Shown piece after piece: positions 1-8,375 of a stretch of 64,000 nucleotides of DNA. A program made the translations under genes and the position numbers. Position 1 is the first letter of the stretch, and each line of letters begins with the position of its first letter. The stretch spans positions 62,001-126,000 of the forward strand of contig JAFUNJ010000009.1 in NCBI GenBank assembly GCA_017482355.1. Direction: 5' to 3'. The notes under the pieces were generated by a model. It was given only the letters and a program-made list of their open reading frames with translations. It did not search any database and was not told where the DNA came from. This stretch comes from Clostridia bacterium. GTDB taxonomy: Bacteria; Bacillota; Clostridia; Oscillospirales; CAG-272.

Positions 1-3000
1 GGCGGAAGTCGTTTCGGGTCTTGTATTTTTGCATTACGGCTTCAAGCACCCTTGTTCTGCCCTTAGGAAATGCGCCGAGCAGGAAGCATACCGTGCCGTC
101 AAAGACGCGTTTGACCAAAAACGCCGTATCCGCGCAGTCGGAGACCGCCCCGGTGTATAGGGTAACGTTTTCGCGCTCCTCTACCCTTATCGGACGGTTT
201 CGCCTCGGAACGTCACCGAGAACAGGGGTTATACGGTATTCGGTCTTAATATCTGCGTTTCCTATATAGGTGACGGTCACCGCCTTGCAGGGAAGCTTCG
301 TATCAATGCTTGCGGTCACGGTGTAAGAGATCGGTCCAGCCTTGCCCTCCCATACCGCTTCTCCGCGGTTAAAGGAGACGGTATGCGAGCAGGCGATAAG
401 GTCGTATTCGGCATCCATGACGGTTGCAATGAGCCGTTCGCCGTTCAGATGACGGCGCAGGTCGGGGATGAAAGCCGTTATTCTCCTTTCGTGGCTGTTT
501 CCTATCCAGGTATAGCCGAGCGAACGGTCGGTGACGAGCGTTCCGAAATGGTTCAGCGCGTAAACGTAGGAATGGGGAAGCTTTTTGTTTCCGCGCTCCG
601 ATTTTAAAAGCGTGAAGCCGTTTTCCGCAAAGTAGCCGCCGCAAACGTGAAGCGCGTCCTTTGGCGGATAGCTTTTTACCTTCGTCACAGCGGTGATCGG
701 CTGAGTTTCAGGGGTAACTTCGCCTGCGTTTTTCGATATGAAGGCGTCAAGCGTGAAGGCGGTATCAAGCTCGGCGACAACAGACGCGGTGTTTTCAAAG
801 AGGTCGCGGTCACATCCGTCGATGAGGTATATTCCGCCCTTTAGGAAGAAGCCGGCGGCACATTCGTTTACTGCCTCTGTAAGCGCCGATCTCGTTTCCG
901 ACATATATTCGCCGCCGCTGTCGTAAAGAACGACGGTATCGAGCTTTATTCCGCTCAGATTCAGGTGCTTATGGCAAAGCACGAAGAGCTTTAACCATTT
1001 GTAAGCAGGCGAGTTTCTATCAAAGTCGCGCCCGAGGATGACGGTCATTATCGGATTGTCGCCCGAGATGCCGTGTCTCCAAAAATCGCCGACGCCGTAA
1101 GTGCCGATTGGCGTCCTTTTTTTCGGAACGAGGATCGAGGAAAGAATTTCCGAAAGAAGCGTTTTACCGCGCGGATCGGAAGAAAGGATCGGAATGCCGC
1201 CGTTTTTTGCCCTTATCGTCCGCTCGGCAATATACGCGCCGTTTTTTCCTCTGCCGTTTTTTATCTGCTTTCGGGCGCTTGATATGCGAGAAATAACCTC
1301 CTCCTTGCTTCGCCCTACGGTAATGAGAATATTGGAAAGATATTTTCCCTTTGTCTGCGAGGTCTTTCTTATCGCGCAGAACGGCTCGGAAAACGTCCCT
1401 GTTTTGTTATCAAATTCCCTTTTTATCAGCGCTTCAACGTCATTTTCGCCGAACATTTCGGGCAGATATTCGCGCCCCGTTATAAATTCCTCGCCGCCGC
1501 TTCCGCTTTCGAACGATATTGCAAGGCATTTTTCGCCGTCCTCGGCGCTTTTTTCCTGCTTTCTATACAGAAGCGCGCGTTCGTTTTCGCAATATTCCGA
1601 TACGACCATAATATCGCTGTACGCAGGGTGAGAAAGTCGGTCAGCGCTTGATGAGAGCGACGGGAAAAGCACGAGCATCGGGGTCACCCTTTCAAAATGT
1701 CCCTCAGCCGATATGCTTATGACGAACGTCTTTGCGTTCGGGAAGAGGGAAAGAGACATTTCGGAGGTGAAACGGCGCGTATCGTACGTTCTCGATATTC
1801 TTCCGTGACTGTCCTTGTGTCTGCCGCGCATGAGATCGAAGGTTGCATTGTCTATTGACATAATGAGCCGAGGACGGTATATCCGTCCGAAAACAAACGG
1901 ATCGAGCGTTATCTCGCTTCTGAGTGCCGAAAGTCGGAGCATATCGCCCATCATGACAGCCGACGCGCCGCCTTCGGAGATAAGGACCGCTTTTTCATTT
2001 TCCTGCGGCTTTTCAAGTGCGAAAAGACGCGGAAGCGGCTCGGGTATCACCGACCTTTTCGATACCGATTTTTTGCGCTTTATAGAGATCGCCTTTCTCG
2101 GCACCTTCTCGGTCAGTAGTCCGAGCGCGGAGGAGCAATGCGGATCGGACATGAACGCCTTTACGAAGATGTTGTCGAGCAAGGCGTTTGCGATGGCGGT
2201 AAGCGACATTCCGACGTGATGCGCCATCTGGCTTTTTATTACTGCGTAGCCGTGTCCGACGCGCTCGGGGGTCATATCGAGCGCCTCGTAGAAGCCGTAT
2301 TCGCCGTACATTCCTTTTCTTTTCAGCCGTTTGAGGTTCGATAGCGCCGCGGCTCTGTCAAAGGGCAGGGCAAGGAAGGACGAATAGGGCGAGACGACCT
2401 TGTCCTTATCAATTCCGTTCTTGAGCGCGAGCGACTGAACGCCGAACGCCTTGTACTGATAATTCAGGTCGCGGTCAAAGTCGAAATATCCGCTTTCCGA
2501 CCGTCCCCAAACGCCCTGACAGAGCGTTCTTTTCTGCTCTCTTACCGCGCTTGAGAGTGCCTCGTAGGAGAGCGAGCCGCGCAGTGTCGGGGTGATGAGG
2601 GAGGGCATGAGATATTCGAACGCAGTTCCCGTCCAGGAGGTTAGTGCGGTATATCCGCCTATAACCGTCGGGATCCGACGCAGGTATTTCCAATGCTCAC
2701 GCGGAACGTCGCCTCTCGCTATCGCGTAGAAGGAGGTCGTTCTCTCCTCGCTGGTGAAGAAATCGTAGCAGGGAGGATCGGTCTCCGGCTTTTCGGGGTT
2801 TATTCCTATAAGCATAAGCTTTTTCTTTTCATTGTAGAGGTAAGAAAAGTCGGAGTCCGCTATCAGCTTGTCGGCTTTTTTTATTATCTCGTCGCGCCTT
2901 TCGTCGGCTTCAAAATGTGAGAGAAGAAGCTCTCTTACCGTAACGAGCGCGGTGATGAAGTTTCCCGAGTCGACGGTTGAGATATAGCTTTGTCCTAAGA

Positions 3001-5536
3001 TGAAGAGCGTTTCGGTATCGTACCAATTATATAGATGTCCGTGCCATTTCGGGAGCAGAATTACCGTATTCAGCGTGTTATCTATTCGGGAAAGTGCTTC
3101 CTTTTCGTTTATAATTTCAAGCTTGCAGGAGGCGCATACCGAGAGCAGATACAGTCCGATGTTGGTAGGAGAGGTGCGGTGCGCGACGCGCTCGTCGGGG
3201 GTGAACTGTATATTGTCGGGCGGAAGATGATTTTCTTCCTTATTTACTCTTTGCGAAAAGAATTTCCAGCCGTCGCGCGCGTATTCAAGTAGCTGCTTTT
3301 CATCGCTTTTCGATATTTTCTCGGGTGTTTTGAAGGGCTTGCCGAGGAGGTGGCAGGCGAAGGGGAAAAGGAAGGTCAGTGCGCCGAGTATCTTAAGAGG
3401 CAACCGCGGACAGAAGATGAGAAGCGAAAGCCCTATCGCGATAGAGGGGAGCATCGAATAGAGAACGAGGGGAAGACCCTTTATGCTGTCGCTTTCCGAC
3501 GCGGTTTTCCATTCGAGAAGCTTTTTGCGTGAAAATAGCATACGGAATCCGGCACGACCGATCGCGTCTGCGTTTCTTAGCGCGGTATGGGTAAGCGAGG
3601 AAAGGGAATAGATGAAATTGAGAATTGCCGAGAGGGAGGCAGGGATAAGGTGTGAAAAGAAGCGTCTGCCGATGCTTTTGAGTGTCGATATTAGAGAAAG
3701 AAAAAACGGTATTATAAGGTAGGCAAGCGCGAGAAGCGCGATATAGGGCGACAGATGGCTCGGACGGAAAATGCAGAGCAGAAGCGCGATGAACGCCGAG
3801 ATGGGCGTAAGCGCACGGCGCGCGTTGTCGTATATCTTATACACTGACAGTGGGGAGATCGGGTTTTTATACTGCTTGCCGTTTTCGTCCTTGCAGTATT
3901 TTCCTGCGAAAGCGAGCGCCTGAATATCGCCTCTTATCCATCGGTGGCTTCGGTCAAGGTGGGAAAGCGGACTTTTCGGTATATCGTCGGTCAGCGTTAT
4001 ATCGGTCACGGCGCCTGCACGCAGACGGCTTCCCTCGAGCAGGTCGTGGCTCAGTACCGCGCCGTCGGGGAATGCGCCGTCGATAAGGGAGGAATAGGCG
4101 TCGAGGTCGAAAATTCCCTTACCGCAGAAGATACCCTCGCCGAATATGCTTTGATAGGTCTCGTACGACGCGGTCGCGTATATATCTCCGACTCCGTCGG
4201 AGGTCAGCACGGTAAAGGGTGTTTTTTCCGTCGAGAGGAGTGACGCTTCCATTTTCGGCTGGAGTATCGCGTGTCCCTTTACCACCCTACCTTCTTTTAT
4301 AACGGGGGTGTTCGACGGATGGAGCATCGTTCCGACGAGGTCATTTACGGCTCCCGTATAGAGGCGCGTGTCGGAGTCGAGGGTGATTATATATCTTGTG
4401 TCGAAAATCGGAGTCGGGTCACCGCAAAGAACGCGGATCGAGGTCTCTTTTCCTCTGAGGTAACGTGTAAGCTCGATTATCGCGCCACGCTTCCGTTCCC
4501 AGCCCATATACTTGTCCTCGCTCGGCGCGTAGCGCCGGTCGCGCAGGAATAGGATAATATTTATGCCGTACCTTTCGTTCATTTCGTCAATTGCGTCGGC
4601 GATCCTTTTTTCTGTCTCGCGGTCGGAGGGGGAGGTCGGTCCGTCCGATTCCTTTAAGTCACATAAGAGACCGAAATAAGCGTTAACGTCCTTGTTCGCG
4701 TAGGCGCAGTCGCGTATCTTTTTGCATAGCTCAAGGTCGCTTTCCTTGCCGCTGAGAAGCGAGGTTATCACCGTCAGCGTTTTTGCATTATCGGGGATGC
4801 TTTTGAGCTTTTTCTTCGGGATCGGGACGGTTCTGACGAAATGCGAAAAGATATAGTCGGTCAGCTGCTTCGCGCCCTCAGACATCGGCAGGAGGGTAAA
4901 TAGAAAGAAAGCAGGATTTTTCGTTACAATAAGCGAAAAAACGGAAAACGCCGCCGTCATTATTCCGAGGATCGGAAAATAGAGCCGCGACGCTACGGTT
5001 TTTTCGTGCTCGAACGGGTCTCGGCTCAGAAACAGCGTTGCCGCTTCGCTTTCGCTGATTTTGTGCTTTTTTGCTGCGAGGATGACCTGACGGCGGCATT
5101 CGTTTTTTGTGTCGGTATCGCAGTTTTTAAAATACTTGCTTTCGGAAAGTATCCTTTCCGCCTCCGAAAGCTCGTAATACAGCTCGTCCGTCTCAAGTGA
5201 GTGGAGCAATTTGAGGTAATCGACGGTCCTTGCGAGTGCTTCCTCGGTAGGCGGTGCTTCGTTCAGCGAAACGAGTGCGTTTATGACCGCGTAGGTGTAG
5301 AAGTGCGAAAGCGGCTTATAGCGTATATTTTTGCCGACGGTGTTCGCTATTTTTTGGGAATCAGTCGTGAAGCTCGGTGAAACGGTCTTTTTTATCGCTT
5401 CGAAAAATTTCGGATATGCGATCCTGCCCCTCAGGTTTTCCATATACGGAGAAAGGAGAGGGAATATCTCCGAGCTTCCGTATTTTTTATAGAGGGAGGC
5501 AGAAAGAAGCTTTATATTTATGCGGCGGTTTTTCAT
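1..5536 (-). CDS. Cyclic beta-1,2-glucan synthase-like protein (GT84-GH189-GH94), C-terminus outside window
   Basis: Only the first 1845 residues are inside the window; the frame is open to the left edge. Known NdvB/Cgs proteins polymerise glucose from UDP-glucose, adjust chain length by phosphorolysis and close the ring, all in the inner membrane. Visible in order: an N-terminal helical region, a membrane segment near residue 190, and a glycosyltransferase domain from about 320 with TLDSDTR (about 385), SHDLLEG (about 495) and HRWIRGD (about 530). Then come several membrane helices (about 560-710), a glucoamylase-like GH189 cyclase region with NWYDTETL (about 835) and MAHHVGMS (about 1105), and a GH94-type phosphorylase part with GISGDNPIM (about 1495). 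That is the Cgs architecture, but the family is best studied in Proteobacteria and the product here is unproven. ATG chosen after GAAAGGGT. It is divergent from the small-protein locus at 5.7 kb. Confidence 0.85.
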   Translation of the reverse strand, partial: MKNRRINIKLLSASLYKKYGSSEIFPLLSPYMENLRGRIAYPKFFEAIKKTVSPSFTTDSQKIANTVGKNIRYKPLSHFYTYAVINALVSLNEAPPTEEALARTVDYLKLLHSLETDELYYELSEAERILSESKYFKNCDTDTKNECRRQVILAAKKHKISESEAATLFLSRDPFEHEKTVASRLYFPILGIMTAAFSVFSLIVTKNPAFFLFTLLPMSEGAKQLTDYIFSHFVRTVPIPKKKLKSIPDNAKTLTVITSLLSGKESDLELCKKIRDCAYANKDVNAYFGLLCDLKESDGPTSPSDRETEKRIADAIDEMNERYGINIILFLRDRRYAPSEDKYMGWERKRGAIIELTRYLRGKETSIRVLCGDPTPIFDTRYIITLDSDTRLYTGAVNDLVGTMLHPSNTPVIKEGRVVKGHAILQPKMEASLLSTEKTPFTVLTSDGVGDIYATASYETYQSIFGEGIFCGKGIFDLDAYSSLIDGAFPDGAVLSHDLLEGSRLRAGAVTDITLTDDIPKSPLSHLDRSHRWIRGDIQALAFAGKYCKDENGKQYKNPISPLSVYKIYDNARRALTPISAFIALLLCIFRPSHLSPYIALLALAYLIIPFFLSLISTLKSIGRRFFSHLIPASLSAILNFIYSLSSLTHTALRNADAIGRAGFRMLFSRKKLLEWKTASESDSIKGLPLVLYSMLPSIAIGLSLLIFCPRLPLKILGALTFLFPFACHLLGKPFKTPEKISKSDEKQLLEYARDGWKFFSQRVNKEENHLPPDNIQFTPDERVAHRTSPTNIGLYLLSVCASCKLEIINEKEALSRIDNTLNTVILLPKWHGHLYNWYDTETLFILGQSYISTVDSGNFITALVTVRELLLSHFEADERRDEIIKKADKLIADSDFSYLYNEKKKLMLIGINPEKPETDPPCYDFFTSEERTTSFYAIARGDVPREHWKYLRRIPTVIGGYTALTSWTGTAFEYLMPSLITPTLRGSLSYEALSSAVREQKRTLCQGVWGRSESGYFDFDRDLNYQYKAFGVQSLALKNGIDKDKVVSPYSSFLALPFDRAAALSNLKRLKRKGMYGEYGFYEALDMTPERVGHGYAVIKSQMAHHVGMSLTAIANALLDNIFVKAFMSDPHCSSALGLLTEKVPRKAISIKRKKSVSKRSVIPEPLPRLFALEKPQENEKAVLISEGGASAVMMGDMLRLSALRSEITLDPFVFGRIYRPRLIMSIDNATFDLMRGRHKDSHGRISRTYDTRRFTSEMSLSLFPNAKTFVISISAEGHFERVTPMLVLFPSLSSSADRLSHPAYSDIMVVSEYCENERALLYRKQEKSAEDGEKCLAISFESGSGGEEFITGREYLPEMFGENDVEALIKREFDNKTGTFSEPFCAIRKTSQTKGKYLSNILITVGRSKEEVISRISSARKQIKNGRGKNGAYIAERTIRAKNGGIPILSSDPRGKTLLSEILSSILVPKKRTPIGTYGVGDFWRHGISGDNPIMTVILGRDFDRNSPAYKWLKLFVLCHKHLNLSGIKLDTVVLYDSGGEYMSETRSALTEAVNECAAGFFLKGGIYLIDGCDRDLFENTASVVAELDTAFTLDAFISKNAGEVTPETQPITAVTKVKSYPPKDALHVCGGYFAENGFTLLKSERGNKKLPHSYVYALNHFGTLVTDRSLGYTWIGNSHERRITAFIPDLRRHLNGERLIATVMDAEYDLIACSHTVSFNRGEAVWEGKAGPISYTVTASIDTKLPCKAVTVTYIGNADIKTEYRITPVLGDVPRRNRPIRVEERENVTLYTGAVSDCADTAFLVKRVFDGTVCFLLGAFPKGRTRVLEAVMQKYKTRNDFR

Positions 5537-5634
5537 AACGTACCCTTTCGCTAGAAATTATTGAAATTATTATCGTCGGGTTTTATGAAAATTATGTAAA
5601 AGACGGCGTTCTTCGAGCTTTTTGTATTTTTAAT

Positions 5635-5683
5635 AAAACAGAAACATTTCTCAAAAATTTCGAAAACAAGTGCGGGATATAAT
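5635..5683 (+). promoter_or_regulatory. Promoter P1 with upstream activator-like box
   Basis: A perfect TATAAT (5678-5683) has no TTGACA-like -35. Upstream lies AAAACAGAAACATTTCTC (5635-5652). The core AAACATTTC starts 36 bp before TATAAT, exactly as in the promoter at 6346-6397. The missing -35 plus a conserved box suggests an activator, probably the response regulator encoded at 12054. Confidence 0.6.
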
Positions 5684-5714
5684 GTGCTCACAAAATGAGA
5701 AGGAGATAAGAAAA

Positions 5715-5930
5715 ATGCCAGATAATAACAGCAAGAAAAAGAGCGTAAAGGAAAAGTCAGTCTTATGCTATAAAAAGATCGAAGACGGAGTCGTCGGCGG
5801 TTACAAGAAGATAGAAAACGGCGTTGTCGAGGGCTTCGGCAAAGTTACTGATAAGTGTGTTGAGAAGCTCTTTGCAAAAGAGGGCGAAAGTGTCGAGGAC
5901 GCAAAGAAAAGACTTTCCGGAGAAAAATAA
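5715..5930 (+). CDS. Small charged protein of unknown function (71 aa)
   Basis: Not recognised. Start chosen at the ATG following AAGGAGATAAGAAAA rather than upstream in-frame codons that overlap the promoter. The product is short, Lys/Glu-rich and lacks membrane helices. It contains an imperfect duplication: KKIEDGVVGGYKKIENGVVEGF, that is YKKIEDGVVGG followed by YKKIENGVVEG, then a tail ending in EDAKKRLSGEK. The repeat predicts an amphipathic helix. It is the first gene after promoter P1 and sits 20 bp before a two-helix membrane protein, so it is probably part of the envelope-stress response inferred for this locus. Function unknown. Confidence 0.65.
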   Translation: MPDNNSKKKSVKEKSVLCYKKIEDGVVGGYKKIENGVVEGFGKVTDKCVEKLFAKEGESVEDAKKRLSGEK

Positions 5931-5950
5931 TTTAGCATTACGAGGTTTAT

Positions 5951-6340
5951 ATGGATCACAACACTACGTTCGTTTACAGATATTCCGCAAAGGAAAACAA
6001 GGAAATACAGGAGATAAGAAAAAAGTATCTTCCCAAAGAAGAAAGCAAGCTCGACGAGCTCAAGCGGCTCGACGGTAAGGTGCAGAATTCGGGCGTGATC
6101 GAAGCGCTTTGCGTCGGGATCATCGGATGTCTGATATTCGGCACGGGAATGTGTCTTACGATGCAGGTGATCGGAAGCGGCGCGCTTCTTATCACGCTCG
6201 GAGTTATCGTCGGTCTGATTGGAATGGGCGTTATGCTAGCGGCGTATCCGATATACAGAAGGATGTTCGCTAAAGCAAAGGAGAAATACGCTCCGAGGAT
6301 ACTTGAATTGACGGAAGAGCTTTCGGGCGAAAAAATCTGA
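5951..6340 (+). CDS. Conserved two-helix membrane protein (129 aa), paralogue of the protein at 14472
   Basis: The N-terminus has the signature YRYSAKENKEIQEIRKKY, then a charged linker (about residues 20-50), two hydrophobic segments (about 53-75 and 80-100) and a charged C-terminal helix (YAPRILELTEEL). The gene at 14472 encodes a clear paralogue with YTYSAKEQEEIKAIREKY, two membrane segments in the same place and IAPEILRLTDEL at its end. Proteins of this kind in Clostridia are sometimes labelled dihydropteridine reductase; I see no NAD(P)-binding motif to support that. It shares promoter P1 with the preceding small gene. The topology suggests a small membrane-associated factor for the neighbouring envelope-stress transporters; this is inference. 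Confidence 0.7.
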   Translation: MDHNTTFVYRYSAKENKEIQEIRKKYLPKEESKLDELKRLDGKVQNSGVIEALCVGIIGCLIFGTGMCLTMQVIGSGALLITLGVIVGLIGMGVMLAAYPIYRRMFAKAKEKYAPRILELTEELSGEKI

Positions 6341-6345
6341 ACTTT

Positions 6346-6397
6346 AATAAAACTTAAACATTTCTCAAAAAAAACAAAAACATCGGATCGATATAAT
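6346..6397 (+). promoter_or_regulatory. Promoter P2 with the same activator-like box as P1
   Basis: TATAAT at 6392-6397 is preceded by AATAAAACTTAAACATTTCTC (box core AAACATTTC from 6356). Core to TATAAT is 36 bp, identical to P1, and the flank TTAATAAAAC-NN-AAACATTTCTCAAAAA is shared base for base. No -35 consensus. Confidence 0.6.
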
Positions 6398-6432
6398 GAG
6401 TCCGTAAAATATGAAAGGTGAGGTAAACAATA

Positions 6433-6735
6433 ATGGCAAACTTTATGAAGAAAGCATTTCAGGACATGAAGGAATCGGCAAAGCAGCAGCACGAGGTAGA
6501 TAAGGCAAACCTCGAGGCGGTCAAGGCAGAAAGCAAGGCAAATTTTGAGGAAAACAGAGGTCACAACACCTTTGCAAAAGCAAAGGCAGACGCAAAGAAA
6601 AGCTGGGACGACGCACACATGACTCCCGCAGAGAGAAACGCAAAAATGCAGGAAGAGCGCGAAAAGCAGATCGCTGAGGCAAAGGAAAGAACGGCAGCAG
6701 CTAACGCTCGCTACGATGCCGCAAAGAAAAAATAA
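6433..6735 (+). CDS. Highly charged helical protein of unknown function (100 aa)
   Basis: Not recognised. The product is almost entirely Lys/Glu/Ala/Asp/Gln with many AKA and EA repeats, no membrane segment and no signal peptide. It should form a long soluble helix or coiled coil, in composition like stress-induced LEA-type proteins. A central HMTPAERNAKMQEER segment resembles the acidic/basic helices of small scaffold proteins. Ribosome binding site GGTGAGG lies shortly before the ATG. It has its own promoter, P2, and is followed by an imperfect terminator, after which the cardiolipin synthase starts almost at once. Probably an abundant stress-response protein with partial read-through into the transporter genes. 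Confidence 0.65.
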   Translation: MANFMKKAFQDMKESAKQQHEVDKANLEAVKAESKANFEENRGHNTFAKAKADAKKSWDDAHMTPAERNAKMQEEREKQIAEAKERTAAANARYDAAKKK

Positions 6736-6747
6736 GTCAAAGCGATT

Positions 6748-6776
6748 AAGCGAAACGGCATTGCCGTCTCGCTTTT
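6748..6776 (+). terminator. Imperfect intrinsic terminator before cls
   Basis: AAGCGA-A-ACGGC, loop ATT, GCCGT-C-TCGCTT, then TTT. One mismatch pair interrupts the stem. Only about 20 bp remain before the cls start, with no room for a promoter, so cls probably depends on read-through. Confidence 0.65.
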
Positions 6777-6797
6777 TCGGTATTTTAAGAGGTTGAA

Positions 6798-8360
6798 ATG
6801 AAACGGAAATATACCTATTTTGATGGCAAGGAGCAGAGAGAACTCGCGTATTCATATATCCCCGCGCGCTACATAATCGCGGCACTTATCACGCTTATTG
6901 AGGTGCTTGCCGTGATCGGCATTGTCGCGGCATTTTGCTATTACGTGCCTTATTTTTATATTGCGGCGTGGGCGACGGAGGTGTTCTGCGTCATACGCAT
7001 AATCGCGTCCGATGATAACCCAGACTATAAGGTCCCGTGGCTTCTTTTTGTGCTCATAATCCCGATCGCGGGCTTTATGCTGTACTTTATGTTCTATTCA
7101 AGAACGCTTCAGAAGCGCTTCATCAAGCGTATGAACGCTCTGAAAAGTCACGGGTACAAAAAGAACGATACCGAGCTTTTCGAAAAGCTGAAAAGCGATG
7201 ATCCCCTTGCCGCCTCTCAGGCGAAAATGCTTTGCAGCATTTCGGAAGCGCATCTGTTTACGGATACGAAGCAGGAGTATTTTCCGCTTGGTGAGGATAT
7301 GTACGGGCGAATGCTTACCGACCTTGAGAATGCCGAAAAATTCATCTATATGGAGTATTTTATCATAGAAGAGGGCAAATTCTGGAACTCAATACTCGAT
7401 ATACTTAAAAGGAAAGCAAAGGACGGCGTTGAGGTAAAGGTCTTATACGACGACATCGGCTGTATGGCGACACTGCCGGGCGATTATTATAAAACGCTGA
7501 AATCGTACGGCATTGAGGCGACTCCGTTTTCACGCCTTAAGGGCAACGCCGACAGTGAGTTCAACAACCGAAGCCACCGCAAGATAACGGTCATCGACGG
7601 TAGAATCGGCTATACGGGCGGCGTAAATATCGCCGACGAGTACATAAACGAGGTCGTAAGATTCGGTCATTGGAAGGACACCGCGCTTCGTCTTGAGGGC
7701 GAGGCGGTATGGGAGCTGACGCGAATGTTTCTGATCGACTTCGGCATCAACGTAAAGAATATGCCGAATATAAGAGACGATCTCTATCCCGAATCGGACA
7801 TAAAGGAAAGCGGATATATGATCCCGTTCGGCGACGGACCGCGACCGCTTTATGATCGGCGTGTCGGAAAGAGCGTCATACAGAATATGCTGAACGGCGC
7901 GTCGGAGTATATGTGGATGACGACGCCGTACCTTATTATAGATAACGACCTCTGCCACAGTATTGAGAACGCGGCGCTTCGCGGAGTTGACGTTCGCATT
8001 GTCGTTCCGCACATTCCCGACAAGAAGCTCGTTTTCGGTATGACGAGAAGCTTCTACCATCGGCTTATGAAGGCAGGCGTCCGCATATTTGAGTACGAGC
8101 CGGGATTTATACATGCGAAGAGCTATCTATCTGATGACTGTCAGGCAATGATAGGTACTATCAACCTCGACTATCGCTCTTTGGTACATCACTTCGAAAA
8201 CGGATGCTGGATGTACGGATGTGAGTCGATAGGTGAACTTAAAAAGGACATGGAGGAGACCATGCGGAAGTGTATCGAGGTCACTCCCGATATGCTTAAG
8301 ACCAACCTGCTTCAAAGGTTTATCCGCGCGGTAGTAAGAATATTTGCACCGATGCTATAA
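6798..8360 (+). CDS. cls: Cardiolipin synthase (phospholipase D family)
   Basis: 520 aa, typical bacterial Cls length. It condenses two phosphatidylglycerol molecules to cardiolipin and glycerol at the membrane. Two or three N-terminal hydrophobic helices (about residues 24-52, 55-65 and 75-98) precede two PLD/HKD motifs: HRKITVIDGRIGYTGGVN (about 255) and HAKSYLSDDCQAMIGTINLD (about 440). Ribosome binding site AAGAGG precedes the ATG closely. The next gene, an ABC ATPase, begins 15 bp downstream with its own AGGAGG. Cardiolipin changes are a known response to membrane-active antimicrobials, so the placement before two BcrAB-like transporters fits an envelope-stress unit. It probably relies on read-through from promoter P2. 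Confidence 0.92.
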   Translation: MKRKYTYFDGKEQRELAYSYIPARYIIAALITLIEVLAVIGIVAAFCYYVPYFYIAAWATEVFCVIRIIASDDNPDYKVPWLLFVLIIPIAGFMLYFMFYSRTLQKRFIKRMNALKSHGYKKNDTELFEKLKSDDPLAASQAKMLCSISEAHLFTDTKQEYFPLGEDMYGRMLTDLENAEKFIYMEYFIIEEGKFWNSILDILKRKAKDGVEVKVLYDDIGCMATLPGDYYKTLKSYGIEATPFSRLKGNADSEFNNRSHRKITVIDGRIGYTGGVNIADEYINEVVRFGHWKDTALRLEGEAVWELTRMFLIDFGINVKNMPNIRDDLYPESDIKESGYMIPFGDGPRPLYDRRVGKSVIQNMLNGASEYMWMTTPYLIIDNDLCHSIENAALRGVDVRIVVPHIPDKKLVFGMTRSFYHRLMKAGVRIFEYEPGFIHAKSYLSDDCQAMIGTINLDYRSLVHHFENGCWMYGCESIGELKKDMEETMRKCIEVTPDMLKTNLLQRFIRAVVRIFAPML

Positions 8361-8375
8361 CAGGAGGAAAAGAAA

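Noticed and set aside
13-5500. Many plus-strand open frames of 60-180 codons in the first 5.5 kb
   Set aside because: All lie opposite one continuous 1845-codon minus-strand frame with glucan synthase motifs; none has a ribosome site plus motif support.
5974-6885. 303-codon minus-strand frame over the small-protein genes, Cys/Leu-rich
   Set aside because: Runs against promoter P2 and three plus-strand genes with good ribosome sites; the hydrophobic look comes from reading the coding strand backwards.
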